Shown: positions 44,544 through 52,614 of the stretch, in pieces
Position numbering within the stretch: position 1 is the first letter of the stretch
Layout: the number at the start of each line of letters is the position of its first letter
Assembly (NCBI GenBank): GCA_039029355.1
Contig: JBCCGI010000018.1
Location: 1-64,000 of the forward strand
Length of the DNA stretch: 64,000 bases
Reading direction: 5' to 3'
From: JBCCGI01 sp039029355
GTDB lineage: Bacteria; Planctomycetota; UBA1135; GCA-002686595
Notes under the pieces: model-generated
What the model was told of the DNA's origin: nothing
Database searches by the model: none
Seen by the model: only the letters and a program-made list of their open reading frames with translations
Position numbers and translations under genes: made by a program

Positions 44544-45188
44544 ATGACTTCGCCGCACGACATCGCGCGTTCACGAACCACGACGGCGCTTCTTGAGGGG
44601 CTTATTGCCGCAGAGGGAGCCGACCTCTACAGAGCAGCCTGGCTTCAGTTCGACCAACGGTATCGCCCCCTGCTTGCGCGTCTCTTCCGGGGCCTCGGCT
44701 TCGACGGGGCAGATGCGGCGGACTTGTCCCAAGACACCCTGCTGTGCTTTGTTCGCGATTACCGACGCGGGGCGTACGATCGCAGGCGCGGAAGGCTGCG
44801 CGCCTGGCTTCTGGCCATCGCGCGCGCGCGCGCAGCGAACCATAGGAGGCGACACACTCCCGCCACAATGCGTGACAGCGTGCTTGACCTAGAGCCGGGC
44901 AAGGATGAGCTTGAGGCAGCGTGGGAGGTCGCTTGGCGTCAACATACGTTGGCCGAGGCGCTCGAACGGCTCCATCGTGCTGGAGGCCTGGAGCCTGCGA
45001 CCATTCGGGCCTTTGAAGCGACCGCCATCGAAGGGCAAGCTGCGGCCGAAGTCGCGACCGAGTTGGGAGTCGCCGTGGGGGCGATCTACGTCGCCCGTCA
45101 CCGGGCCATGACCCGGCTGCGAGAGCTCGTCGCTCAGGCAGAGGAGCTCTTCGACGCCGATGCTGTCTTTCCTGAGCGCGAGGAGTGA
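44544..45188 (+). CDS. ECF-type sigma factor of the duplicated sigma-kinase module
   Basis: A 214-residue sigma factor. Region 2 is DLSQDTLLCFVRDYRRGAYD with LRAWLLAIARARAANHRRR (about 65-115), region 4 includes AEVATELGVAVGAIYVARHR (about 172-191). It starts at ATG 44544; the same N-terminal MTS...TTALL sequence is preserved in the remnant at 40964, which confirms the start. It differs in sequence from the TIGR02999-type protein at 1057 and belongs to the planctomycete ECF-kinase associated type. The TGA overlaps the GTG of a kinase remnant. The intact kinase for this sigma is presumably the one at 41038. Confidence 0.88.
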   Translation: MTSPHDIARSRTTTALLEGLIAAEGADLYRAAWLQFDQRYRPLLARLFRGLGFDGADAADLSQDTLLCFVRDYRRGAYDRRRGRLRAWLLAIARARAANHRRRHTPATMRDSVLDLEPGKDELEAAWEVAWRQHTLAEALERLHRAGGLEPATIRAFEATAIEGQAAAEVATELGVAVGAIYVARHRAMTRLRELVAQAEELFDADAVFPEREE

Positions 45189-45391
45189 AGAGAAGGGGCC
45201 GCGCATCCAGTGCCGGCTCGTGCCCAACGACAGTCTGCTGAAGGGTCGCCGGGGACCCGATGTCGGCGCCTGGCGTTCTCCGCCATCCCGAGTCGATCGC
45301 CTTGGTGAGGTGTGGGCAGATGCGGCGTGTCGACATAGATGCGTTGATCGCGACCGTGGCGGCTCACGAGGCAGCTTTCTTGCCCCAGTGA
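45185..45391 (+). pseudogene. Remnant of the sigma-coupled kinase gene (both ends kept, middle deleted)
   Basis: After GTG 45185 the first 14 codons mirror the start of the kinase at 41038 (KRxxRxSSAGSCP), then a 4-base deletion shifts the frame. Similarity at DNA level continues to about 45260 (ACGACAGTCTGCTGAAG and CCGATGTCGGCGCC). From 45314 to the TGA at 45389-45391 a second stretch encodes GQMRRVDIDALIATVAAHEA and AFLPQ, matching the kinase end GQIWRIDVDALVAAVADHA. Roughly 3 kb of kinase and propeller is missing. Confidence 0.85.
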
Positions 45392-45545
45392 CGGGGCTCA
45401 AGTCCATGCTGTGAAACAGCTTGTGTTCTTGAGTGCAAGGATCTGTCCGTGGCCTGAAAGGTCCGACGGTACCCGCGTGGTGAGTCGAGTGGAGAGGAAA
45501 CGGCCCTCCTCTCCATCTCTCCGAAATCCGCGACGAGGTACGCAG

Positions 45546-48500
45546 ATGCACGCTCATAGTTTCTCTTCTTGTGCGGCACTCACCGTTGTGCTCGCTTCGG
45601 TGGCGCCAGCTCAGATTCCGATCACGATCCACGAGTCGACGAACCCTCCGACGAAGGCAATCGTGAACGGAGTGACCTACTTGGACCAGGTCGAACTTCC
45701 CAACGCGCACGCCTCTTGGTTCGCGAGCCCATGGGAGGCGAGTTGGGTCGGGGCGGTCGGTCTTGATCCAGCTGCAGATGAGGATGCCACCCTCACGTCT
45801 CACTACCGGGTTGAAGTGGATGTCCCCACGGAGGGAGAGTGGATCATCTCCCTGAACTCAAACTTCTGGGGCACGCTGATCAACCTTGGCCCGCAGGCCG
45901 ATACCAGCTTTGGGCAGATCGACGCAACTCTGGTCTCCCCGCACACACTCGTTGGAGGATCCCTGGACGTGCCGATCTCGGCGTCGCTCGCAAGCGCTGG
46001 TGATCTTCCGGTGAGCGGATCGTCGAACGCCGTCATCCGCGGAGAAGACCCAAGTGTCGTGGTCGTCGAGTATACGTTCAACGCCTCGGCGAGCACCGAA
46101 TCTGCGCTCTTCTTGCCACCCTCCGAGTGCGTTGCTCGCTTTGGCCAGCACCCTGTGGGCTTCTCCTTGTATGACTCCACTAGCTACGCCTCCGACGACA
46201 TGCAGGCGGAGTGTCACAATGTGAAAGCATCTTACGAGTTGGCGGTTGTACAGCAGCCGCAGGGCGCGGCGATCTGTCAGGGTGAGAGCCATGCGATCTC
46301 GGTCGAGGCCGCTGGGCATGGGCCCTTCACCTATATGTGGCTTGGCGGGGCCGAAGGCGAGCCGTTTCACATCATTCTGAGCACCGAGACGACTTCGTCG
46401 ACGACCAGTACGTACGTCGCTACTGAACCCGGGTGGTATCACTGCGCGGTTGGCAATGCGACCGGAGTCGTGCCTAGCGAGTTCGTCCAAGTGACCGTGG
46501 GGGGGGGCTTCCCGTTGGCGCAGCCGGAGGACCAATCCTACTGTGCCGGTGGGTCGCTGACGCTGTCGACGCCGCAAGTGGCCGGCGTGAGCCACTCGTG
46601 GTCCAACGGCAGCGAGACCTACTACGGCGACGAAGTGACCATCTCCAGCGCTCAGCCGGCGGTTCAGACCTGGAGGCTCACCGGTGTCGATGCTTGTGCG
46701 AGCAAGACGTCAGATCCCTTCACGGTCACGGTCACCGGTGTGCCAAAGGTCTCTATTACGGGGTCGGCGCTCTTCGGTTGCATCGGAGGAGTTCCCGCTT
46801 CGCTCGACGCGAAAGTCGACGGTGGAGCGCCGGAGTACGACTACAAGTGGTTCATCAACGGAGATGAGCAGGCGGGCAGTACGGACAGCACGCTCGACCT
46901 TGGCCTGCTGGAGCCGGCAGACTCCGGGATGTATCGAGTCGTTGTCACCGACAACAACGGCTGTACGGGTGAAGCGGAGACTACCGTCTTCTATCAGGAT
47001 TTCGGTTTGCCCTTTGATGCCTACTGGCACGATGTCCCAAGTGGTGCGACTCAGATAGATGAGTTCTTTCTGACGGCCCCTTCCGAAGCTCTGTCGAGCA
47101 ACTGGTTTTCCTCCTCCATCGGCTTTGCGACGGTTAGCTGCCCGCCGACCGGCACGGCGTTTGTCGCCGATACGGCGGCGGACACGAAGCCCGACGTGGA
47201 GTTTCGATCCGGCGAGATGTGGACACTCGAAGGGATCGAGGTCAGCGGTGGTGGGGGCGTCGCTCAGGCGGTGGTGCTTGCGGAAGGAGCGGAGCTTACG
47301 GCGACTAGCGAGGCAAAGGCTAAGGCCGGCGGCGTCCTGCGCCTCCTCGAGGGGACGCTCGCTGGCGATGTGACCGCAGAGGAAGGTGGACTCGTCGAGG
47401 GAGTGGGGCGTATCAACGGTGACGTGAAGATCGAAGCCGGCGGCTCTCTGGTAACTCCGGACACCGGGCTGTTGCTCAGCGGCGCAACTCAGGACTTGGT
47501 CGTTGCGGGGAACCTCGACGTCCTGGGCGACGTTGTCTTGCAAGGCAGCCAGACCGCGCAACTCGACGTCGTCCCGCCCGCGGTCGGGCTCTCGGCCGAA
47601 CTCAGCAACAGTGGCCTGCTTGACCTTGGAGCGGATTCCGTGCTGAGGGCCAGTAGTATTCAGAACTATGGCGGCCAGCTCGGGTCAGGCACGGTCCTCC
47701 TGGAGAAGGGGATAGAGCTGGCGTGCGCGACGATCGAAGTGTTGGGAGAGGGGGACCTTGTGAACCATATGGGGGCGAGGATCCACGGCTCAGGAACGAT
47801 TGATGCGCCGATCTACAACGACGGAGTGATCCGCGCGCTCGGAAGCGGGATCGAGGTCACGGGCGCGATCCACAACGACGGCTACATCGTGATCGACACG
47901 GAGATGTCGAACGGTGGGCTTACCGGTGGCGGCTTTGTGTGGGGGGCGTTTTGCGACGCGAGCCCGACCTGCACGGGTGTCGGCTGCTGTTCGATGGGCT
48001 TCGCCTGCACCCCCTCAGGCCAGCCTGTGACCGATCCTCTCCTGAACGTCTTTGGCGACGTGCTTCTCGATCCACAGGCTGAGCTACGCTTCGATTCGGG
48101 CGTCATCGAAGTCGAGGGCGACTTCCGATCGGCGATTGTCGACCCCTTCGGGCTCGATCTCATTGACGCTACGCTCCGTATGGACGGCTTCTTTTTCGAC
48201 GGAGGGCAAGAGCTCGAGGTCGCCGCGACTGACCTGGGACCTCCTGGGGCCTTCGACGCTGCGGCCTTCTTCCCGATCGGGATGCTCGAGATCGGCCCGA
48301 CGCCCGCCGAAGTCACGCTGGTACAGCCCAGCGGTACGAGCCCCCATGCGCTGTATGTTGAGCGCCTCGTCGTCGACAATCTCGCGGTGCTACGTCTCGG
48401 GGACGTGAAGGTCTACGTCGGCGAGCTCGAGATTCAGGCTGGTGGGCATCTGGCGTTGGACCAAGGCACCGTCTTCTACGAGACGTTGATCCCGGCCGAT

Positions 48501-49106
48501 GCCTGTGCGCAGGGGCTCGTGGGTGGGGACTGTTCTCAGCTCGTCCCTATGCCGGCTCCGGACTGCAACGGAAACGGGCTGGACGACGCGCTGGACATCG
48601 CTGCTGGAACGTCAACGGACTGCAACGGCAACGGTGTTCCTGACTCCTGCGACATTCAGCTCGGAGCCTCGTTCGATCAGGACCTCGACGGCATCCCCGA
48701 TGACTGCCAGAGCTTCTTTGTCGACATCCCGGCAATCTCGGCCACCGCAGGCGGCGTGCAGGTACTGACTCTTCAGGCGGGGGCAGAGCAAGGTAGCGGA
48801 ATCTACTTTGTCAGCGGGTCGATGACCGGCACCGCGCCCGGGTTGCCCCTGGGAGGCGTGATCGTGCCGCTCGTTTTCGATGGCTACTCGCTTGCGACGA
48901 TAAGCGGGGCGAATAGCGTCCCCTTTGTGAACACGAACGCGGAGCTCGACGATGCCGGAGCAGGCCGGGCACAGATCGAGCTGCCGCCGGGCTTCGTCTC
49001 GGTAAGCGGAGCTGGGCTCACGCTCTACCATGCCTTCGTCGTTGTGAGCCCGAGCGGAGGCATCGCCTTCGCAAGCAACGCGACCTCGCTGACGGTCGAG
49101 CCGTAG
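45546..49106 (+). CDS. Large secreted Ig-like/beta-repeat protein with DCNGNG calcium motifs
   Basis: A 1186-residue exported protein: signal peptide MHAHSFSSCAALTVVLASVA with cut near PAQIP. After a 200-residue N-terminal domain there are three Ig/PKD-like domains (about 215-500), each with paired Cys and closing phrases such as EPGWYHCAVGN and ADSGMYRVVVTDNNGC. A long beta-solenoid-like region (about 500-960) with many hydrophobic steps (LVEGVGRINGDVKIEAGGSL, VTGAIHNDGYIVID) follows. Then come two calcium loops DCNGNGLDD and DCNGNGVPDSCD, and a C-terminal 120-residue domain shared with the protein at 20807. Probably a surface or matrix protein. The ATG at 45546 is the first before the signal peptide, with GAGG upstream. 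Confidence 0.85.
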   Translation: MHAHSFSSCAALTVVLASVAPAQIPITIHESTNPPTKAIVNGVTYLDQVELPNAHASWFASPWEASWVGAVGLDPAADEDATLTSHYRVEVDVPTEGEWIISLNSNFWGTLINLGPQADTSFGQIDATLVSPHTLVGGSLDVPISASLASAGDLPVSGSSNAVIRGEDPSVVVVEYTFNASASTESALFLPPSECVARFGQHPVGFSLYDSTSYASDDMQAECHNVKASYELAVVQQPQGAAICQGESHAISVEAAGHGPFTYMWLGGAEGEPFHIILSTETTSSTTSTYVATEPGWYHCAVGNATGVVPSEFVQVTVGGGFPLAQPEDQSYCAGGSLTLSTPQVAGVSHSWSNGSETYYGDEVTISSAQPAVQTWRLTGVDACASKTSDPFTVTVTGVPKVSITGSALFGCIGGVPASLDAKVDGGAPEYDYKWFINGDEQAGSTDSTLDLGLLEPADSGMYRVVVTDNNGCTGEAETTVFYQDFGLPFDAYWHDVPSGATQIDEFFLTAPSEALSSNWFSSSIGFATVSCPPTGTAFVADTAADTKPDVEFRSGEMWTLEGIEVSGGGGVAQAVVLAEGAELTATSEAKAKAGGVLRLLEGTLAGDVTAEEGGLVEGVGRINGDVKIEAGGSLVTPDTGLLLSGATQDLVVAGNLDVLGDVVLQGSQTAQLDVVPPAVGLSAELSNSGLLDLGADSVLRASSIQNYGGQLGSGTVLLEKGIELACATIEVLGEGDLVNHMGARIHGSGTIDAPIYNDGVIRALGSGIEVTGAIHNDGYIVIDTEMSNGGLTGGGFVWGAFCDASPTCTGVGCCSMGFACTPSGQPVTDPLLNVFGDVLLDPQAELRFDSGVIEVEGDFRSAIVDPFGLDLIDATLRMDGFFFDGGQELEVAATDLGPPGAFDAAAFFPIGMLEIGPTPAEVTLVQPSGTSPHALYVERLVVDNLAVLRLGDVKVYVGELEIQAGGHLALDQGTVFYETLIPADACAQGLVGGDCSQLVPMPAPDCNGNGLDDALDIAAGTSTDCNGNGVPDSCDIQLGASFDQDLDGIPDDCQSFFVDIPAISATAGGVQVLTLQAGAEQGSGIYFVSGSMTGTAPGLPLGGVIVPLVFDGYSLATISGANSVPFVNTNAELDDAGAGRAQIELPPGFVSVSGAGLTLYHAFVVVSPSGGIAFASNATSLTVEP

Positions 49107-49158
49107 GCCTGGGAAGGCGCTCGCCGGATTCTTGGGGAGGGGCAGCTTGCTTGCCTAG

Positions 49159-49728
49159 GAGGCTGTCCGAGTAATCGCCATCCTTGCCGACATAACATGC
49201 AGAGAAGGCAAGGATGGCGAAGCGATTCCGAGCTTGGGATGTGGGACAGGCGTGGCTGCTGCCGTCTACTCGTCTCGCCGGATCGCGAGCAGCTGCCAGC
49301 ACCGTGTGGACTTCATGGCGGTAGCGGCTCGGCAAACGCCGGACTTTCGGACGATCAGCGACTTCCGCAAGCGGCACCTGGCAGCGCTGGGGACCTATTC
49401 GTGCAGGTGCTACGGGTTTGCCGCCGAGCCGGACTGGTGAAGCTGAGCCACGTTTCGCTGGACGGGACGAAGGTGCAGGCGAACGCCTCGAAGCACAAGG
49501 CGATGAGCTACGAGCGGATGTGCTCGGAGGAGAAGCGTGCGGGAGCTGAGTGGAGCCTCTTTGTGCATCGCTCACAATCTCAGGAAGCTGATCGCGGCCC
49601 GGGGCTAGAGCCGATCCCCGCGGCTCCCGCCTACACTCGGCTCACCGCGCCGACAGCCGACCCGCTACCCGTCAAAAACGGCAGGGTCCGCTCGACGCGA
49701 CCCCTGCCGTGATTACTCGGACGGGCTC
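49159..49728 (+). mobile_element. IS1182-family insertion sequence, internally deleted remnant
   Basis: Terminal inverted repeats are visible: GTCCGAGTAATC at 49165-49176 and its complement GATTACTCGGAC at 49711-49722, extended outward with mismatches to 49159 and 49728. The interior of about 570 bp keeps pieces of an IS1182-type transposase instead of the full length of about 1.6 kb. A hairpin GGCAGGG/CCCTGCC lies just inside the right end. No clear target-site duplication is seen. It marks the right edge of the lower-GC island. Confidence 0.75.
49214..49600 (+). pseudogene. Broken IS1182-type transposase
   Basis: Fragments in different frames, in correct order: MAKRFRAWDVGQAWLLP at 49214; YSSRRIASSCQHRVDFMAV and PDFRTISDFRKRHLAAL from about 49265; then LVKLSHVSLDGTKVQANASK and HKAMSYERM from about 49435; and AHNLRKLIAA near 49570. 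These match the N-terminal DUF772 region and DDE-domain start of IS1182 transposases. Frameshifts and large deletions make it non-functional. Confidence 0.8.
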
Positions 49729-49788
49729 TTGGAGCTCCCGCTCAACGAGCTCGCGGATTCTTGGCCCCCCGGCGCCTTTGGCCTCCGG

Positions 49789-50937
49789 TCAGTCCATCGC
49801 CATCAGAGGGAAGTCGACGTCAAGGCCCCAGTACGCCTGTGCGACGGAGGCGTACCTACCCTCGGCGCCGAAGGCGTGGTGCGAGATCACCTCGGCGTCT
49901 CTCCATGCGCGTTCGATCGGATTGCCCTTGTAGATCGACGAGGCTCCGACGGCCTTTCCAAGGAGCCGTACGGCGTCCGCGCATTCCTGCTGCGTGTGCG
50001 CGTAGGCGAGGAACAGGTCGGCCTTCCCCTGGACATCGAAGCTCTCGCCTCTGGACGCGTCTTCGAAGGCAAGTCGGACGGTCGCGTGCAGGTAGGCGCG
50101 TGCGGCGCGGTACCGGGCCAGCGCGCGACCGAACTGGAGCTGCGCCAGGGGCCGGTGCTTGAGCGTCGCGTTCGATGCAAAGGGCGTCTTGCGCTCCGCG
50201 ACTTCGCTCGCCGCGTCGAGTGCAGATCGCAGCGCCCCGAGGCTCGTCGCGGCGACGGCCACCGGGATCAGGCCCTCGGGCATTCGGTAGAGCGCACCTT
50301 CAAAGTGTGGCCCCCGCTCTACGGGAGCCATGAGGTCGATCACGCGGTGACTCGGGACGAAGACGTCCTCGGCGACGATCGTGTTGCTCGCGGTTCCGCG
50401 CAGGCCGAGCGAGTCCCAGTCCTCCTCGATCCTGAGCTCTGTTCTCGGGTGGTAGGCCAGGAGGAAGCGCCCATCCGCAACCGCGGTGCACCCGATCCAG
50501 TCCGCGAGCTTGCTGCCGCTTGCAAACGGCGTCGCGCCGCTGACGATGAGGCCTCCGTCGGCAGCGACGGCGGTCATCGGCTTGTTGAACGTCTCCCCGA
50601 GAACGGGGACCGGCCCGGTCGCGAGGATCTCGTCGATGAGCTCCGGTTGAGCCATGCGGAAGTCGAACCAACAGGCTGACACTCCGTGCATCAGCCAGGC
50701 GGCTGCGGTGTCGGCGCGCGCTACTTCCTCCGCTGCAAGGGCATAGGCGACGGGATCGCATTCATGCCCGCCCAGGCCCTTTGGGCGCCACAGGCTGAGC
50801 ATCCCCGATTCGGCCAACGCGTCAACGGACGCCGGGGCGAGCTGGCCCTCCTTTTCGCCGTGCGTCGCGTTTCGCTCGAGCTCCGAGGAGATGGCGCGCG
50901 CGGCCTCGAGCGCATCGAAAGTGCTGGATTGACTCAT
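49789..50937 (-). CDS. Acyl-CoA dehydrogenase-fold flavoprotein
   Basis: A 382-residue protein of the acyl-CoA dehydrogenase superfamily, probably the DszC/HsaA-like flavin monooxygenase branch: LAESGMLSLWRPKGLGGHE near 42-60, AYALAAEEVARADTAAAWLM, a beta domain with GGLIVSGATPFASGSKLADW, DSLGLRGTASNTIVAEDVFV (FMN/FAD contact region), and a C-terminal helical bundle with LGKAVGASSIYKGNPIERAW and a final His-containing segment EVISHHAFG. The catalytic Glu of true acyl-CoA dehydrogenases was not recognised. It is divergent from the HxlR regulator at 51077, which probably controls it. Confidence 0.8.
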   Translation of the reverse strand: MSQSSTFDALEAARAISSELERNATHGEKEGQLAPASVDALAESGMLSLWRPKGLGGHECDPVAYALAAEEVARADTAAAWLMHGVSACWFDFRMAQPELIDEILATGPVPVLGETFNKPMTAVAADGGLIVSGATPFASGSKLADWIGCTAVADGRFLLAYHPRTELRIEEDWDSLGLRGTASNTIVAEDVFVPSHRVIDLMAPVERGPHFEGALYRMPEGLIPVAVAATSLGALRSALDAASEVAERKTPFASNATLKHRPLAQLQFGRALARYRAARAYLHATVRLAFEDASRGESFDVQGKADLFLAYAHTQQECADAVRLLGKAVGASSIYKGNPIERAWRDAEVISHHAFGAEGRYASVAQAYWGLDVDFPLMAMD

Positions 50938-51025
50938 GGTGCGGACTGCTTCTCGCTCTGACTGACGTGAGCCCGGTCAGGGCCTCTGGTCGAGCGGATG
51001 GTCCTGCATGCGGGGCGATGCGTCT

Positions 51026-51042
51026 ACTACGGAATTTGTAGT
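51026..51042. promoter_or_regulatory. Candidate HxlR operator in the divergent promoter region
   Basis: Palindrome ACTAC-GGAATTT-GTAGT with 5-base arms and an A/T-rich centre, between the start of the flavoprotein gene and the regulator gene. HxlR regulators bind such short inverted repeats. Its position inside an extended reading frame from ATG 51008 argues that the regulator really starts at GTG 51077. Confidence 0.5.
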
Positions 51043-51076
51043 TGCGCCGCCGTGCCGCCCGGCCGACGATCGACGC

Positions 51077-51802
51077 GTGGCGAGCCGGTACGGACAGTAT
51101 TGCCCGGTTGCACTAGCGACCGAGATCCTCGGCGAGCGCTGGACCATTCTCGTTCTGCTGGCGCTCTTGGACGGTGTCGGCCGCTTCAACGACCTTCAGC
51201 GCGCCTTGCCGCGGATCTCCGCCACGATGCTGTCGCAGCGCCTGCGCTCCCTCGAGCGGGCGGGCCTACTCCGGAAGAAGGGCGCTTCCACGGGACACGG
51301 ACACGAGTACTCGCTTACGGAGGCGGGGCAAGAGCTGGAAGGCGTCGTGATGGGGCTGGGCCGCTGGGGACAACGGTGGGCCAGGGATATGAACCTCGAC
51401 GACATGGATCCTCGTCACCTCGCGTGGAGCATGCACCTGCGCATGAATATCGAGGCCATGCCGGCTGGCCGGACGGTTCTTCGGTTCGAGTTCACGGGTG
51501 TCCCCGACGACTGCAGGCGCTTCTGGATCGTCAACAGGAACGGCACGATCGACATGTGCATCGAGGACCCGGGGTTCGATGTCGACCTCACGATCAAGTC
51601 CGACTTGCGCCGCTTCGTGGAGGCGTGGCGGGGCATCCGATCTCTGCGGGCGGAACTGGCGGCGGGGAGGATCTCCCTCGACGGCCCCCGAGAGCTCCAA
51701 AGATCGTTCCCGGACTGGTTGCTCTTGAGCGCCCTCGCTCACGTCGGGCGTGAGAGGCCCGGACAAGAGCGAACCACCCACAAGCGCTACAACAGGGAGT
51801 AG
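51077..51802 (+). CDS. HxlR-family regulator with C-terminal SCP2-like domain
   Basis: About 241 residues from GTG 51077. The winged helix is YGQYCPVALATEILGERWTI with LLALLDGVGRFNDLQRALP and ISATMLSQRLRSLERAGLLR, the classical HxlR signature with the redox-active Cys of YCPVA. From about 125 to 220 there is an SCP2/sterol-carrier-like domain (TVLRFEFTGVPDDCRRFWIV, VDLTIKSDLRRFVEAWRG), found in a subset of HxlR proteins that sense lipophilic ligands. It would repress or activate the divergent flavoprotein gene. An ATG at 51008 would add 23 residues covering the palindrome and looks less likely. Confidence 0.85.
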   Translation: MASRYGQYCPVALATEILGERWTILVLLALLDGVGRFNDLQRALPRISATMLSQRLRSLERAGLLRKKGASTGHGHEYSLTEAGQELEGVVMGLGRWGQRWARDMNLDDMDPRHLAWSMHLRMNIEAMPAGRTVLRFEFTGVPDDCRRFWIVNRNGTIDMCIEDPGFDVDLTIKSDLRRFVEAWRGIRSLRAELAAGRISLDGPRELQRSFPDWLLLSALAHVGRERPGQERTTHKRYNRE

Positions 51803-51972
51803 TCAGGACTCGCTCCCTGTCGGCGGGCATGTGTGTCGGGCACGCCCGCCACCTTGGTGTCGCTTGGGCGACCAGCCGCCAAGGCGCGGCGACGGCGTCG
51901 GTCCCTGTCCGAGAGGGAGGAAAAGCGGTCTGGCGAGCGGGCCCCGCGGAGAACGCGCTTCCTCCGCGGTCG

Positions 51973-52614
51973 CTACTCCAGCTCCCCGATCTGCGTGAAC
52001 AACTCCGCCGCCGTATCCTCGGTCAGCTCCGGCGTGTTCGCGCGCAGCATGTCCTCGAAGCCGTCGATCTCGGTCATGCAGTCCTCGGCCCGCAGCTCCG
52101 ACGCAACGCAGCGCGGGTGCACGTTGATCGGCGTGCCGCGCACCTGCTGGCCGAAGGTGACCTCGCGCAGCAGCACCACGCGGAAGGCGTCCTGGTCGAT
52201 GCCCTCGCCGCAGCTCTTGCACTTCGAGCGGCCCGAGGGGGCGCGTTCGGCATAGGGGGCATCGCGGCGGTTCTTCTTGGCCTCCTCGGCCTTCTCCTTC
52301 AGCTTGCGCAACTCCTCGATCGGCGGGAGCTCGAGGTCGGGGTCGAAGGCCTTCGAGCGGTAGGCCTCTTCGACGTCGTCCGCGCGGCGCTTGGCGGCGC
52401 AGGTCAGGTGGTGCCAGAGGTAGCCCGTGCCGTAGGGGCCTTCGAGCAGCACTCCGAGGCGCAGCTTGCCCTTGTCGATCTTGCGCCGGCAGGTGCGGCA
52501 GCGGGAGCGGGAGGAGCGAGCCTCCTCGATCTTGTGCGGAGCGAGCTCCGGTTCGGCGTCGGCACTGGGGTCGGCGGCGTCGGCGCCCTCCGGAGCGGGG
52601 TCGTTCTCGGTCAT
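51973..52614 (-). CDS. Protein with two PARP-type zinc fingers
   Basis: A 213-residue protein. The acidic N-terminus (1-25) is followed by two zinc-finger units of the PARP type, each C-x2-C...H-x2-C: Cys39, Cys42, His69, Cys72 with SRCRTCRRKIDKGKLRLGV and WHHLTC, and Cys132, Cys135, His166, Cys169 with SKCKSCGEGI and HPRC. In eukaryotes these fingers recognise DNA breaks; in bacteria such proteins are rare and uncharacterised. A lysine-rich helix (about 100-120) joins them. Its ATG overlaps the stop of the deoxyhypusine-synthase-like gene (ATGA), so the two are coupled. A hairpin (51944-51951 with 51962-51969) lies just after the stop. Confidence 0.75.
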   Translation of the reverse strand: MTENDPAPEGADAADPSADAEPELAPHKIEEARSSRSRCRTCRRKIDKGKLRLGVLLEGPYGTGYLWHHLTCAAKRRADDVEEAYRSKAFDPDLELPPIEELRKLKEKAEEAKKNRRDAPYAERAPSGRSKCKSCGEGIDQDAFRVVLLREVTFGQQVRGTPINVHPRCVASELRAEDCMTEIDGFEDMLRANTPELTEDTAAELFTQIGELE

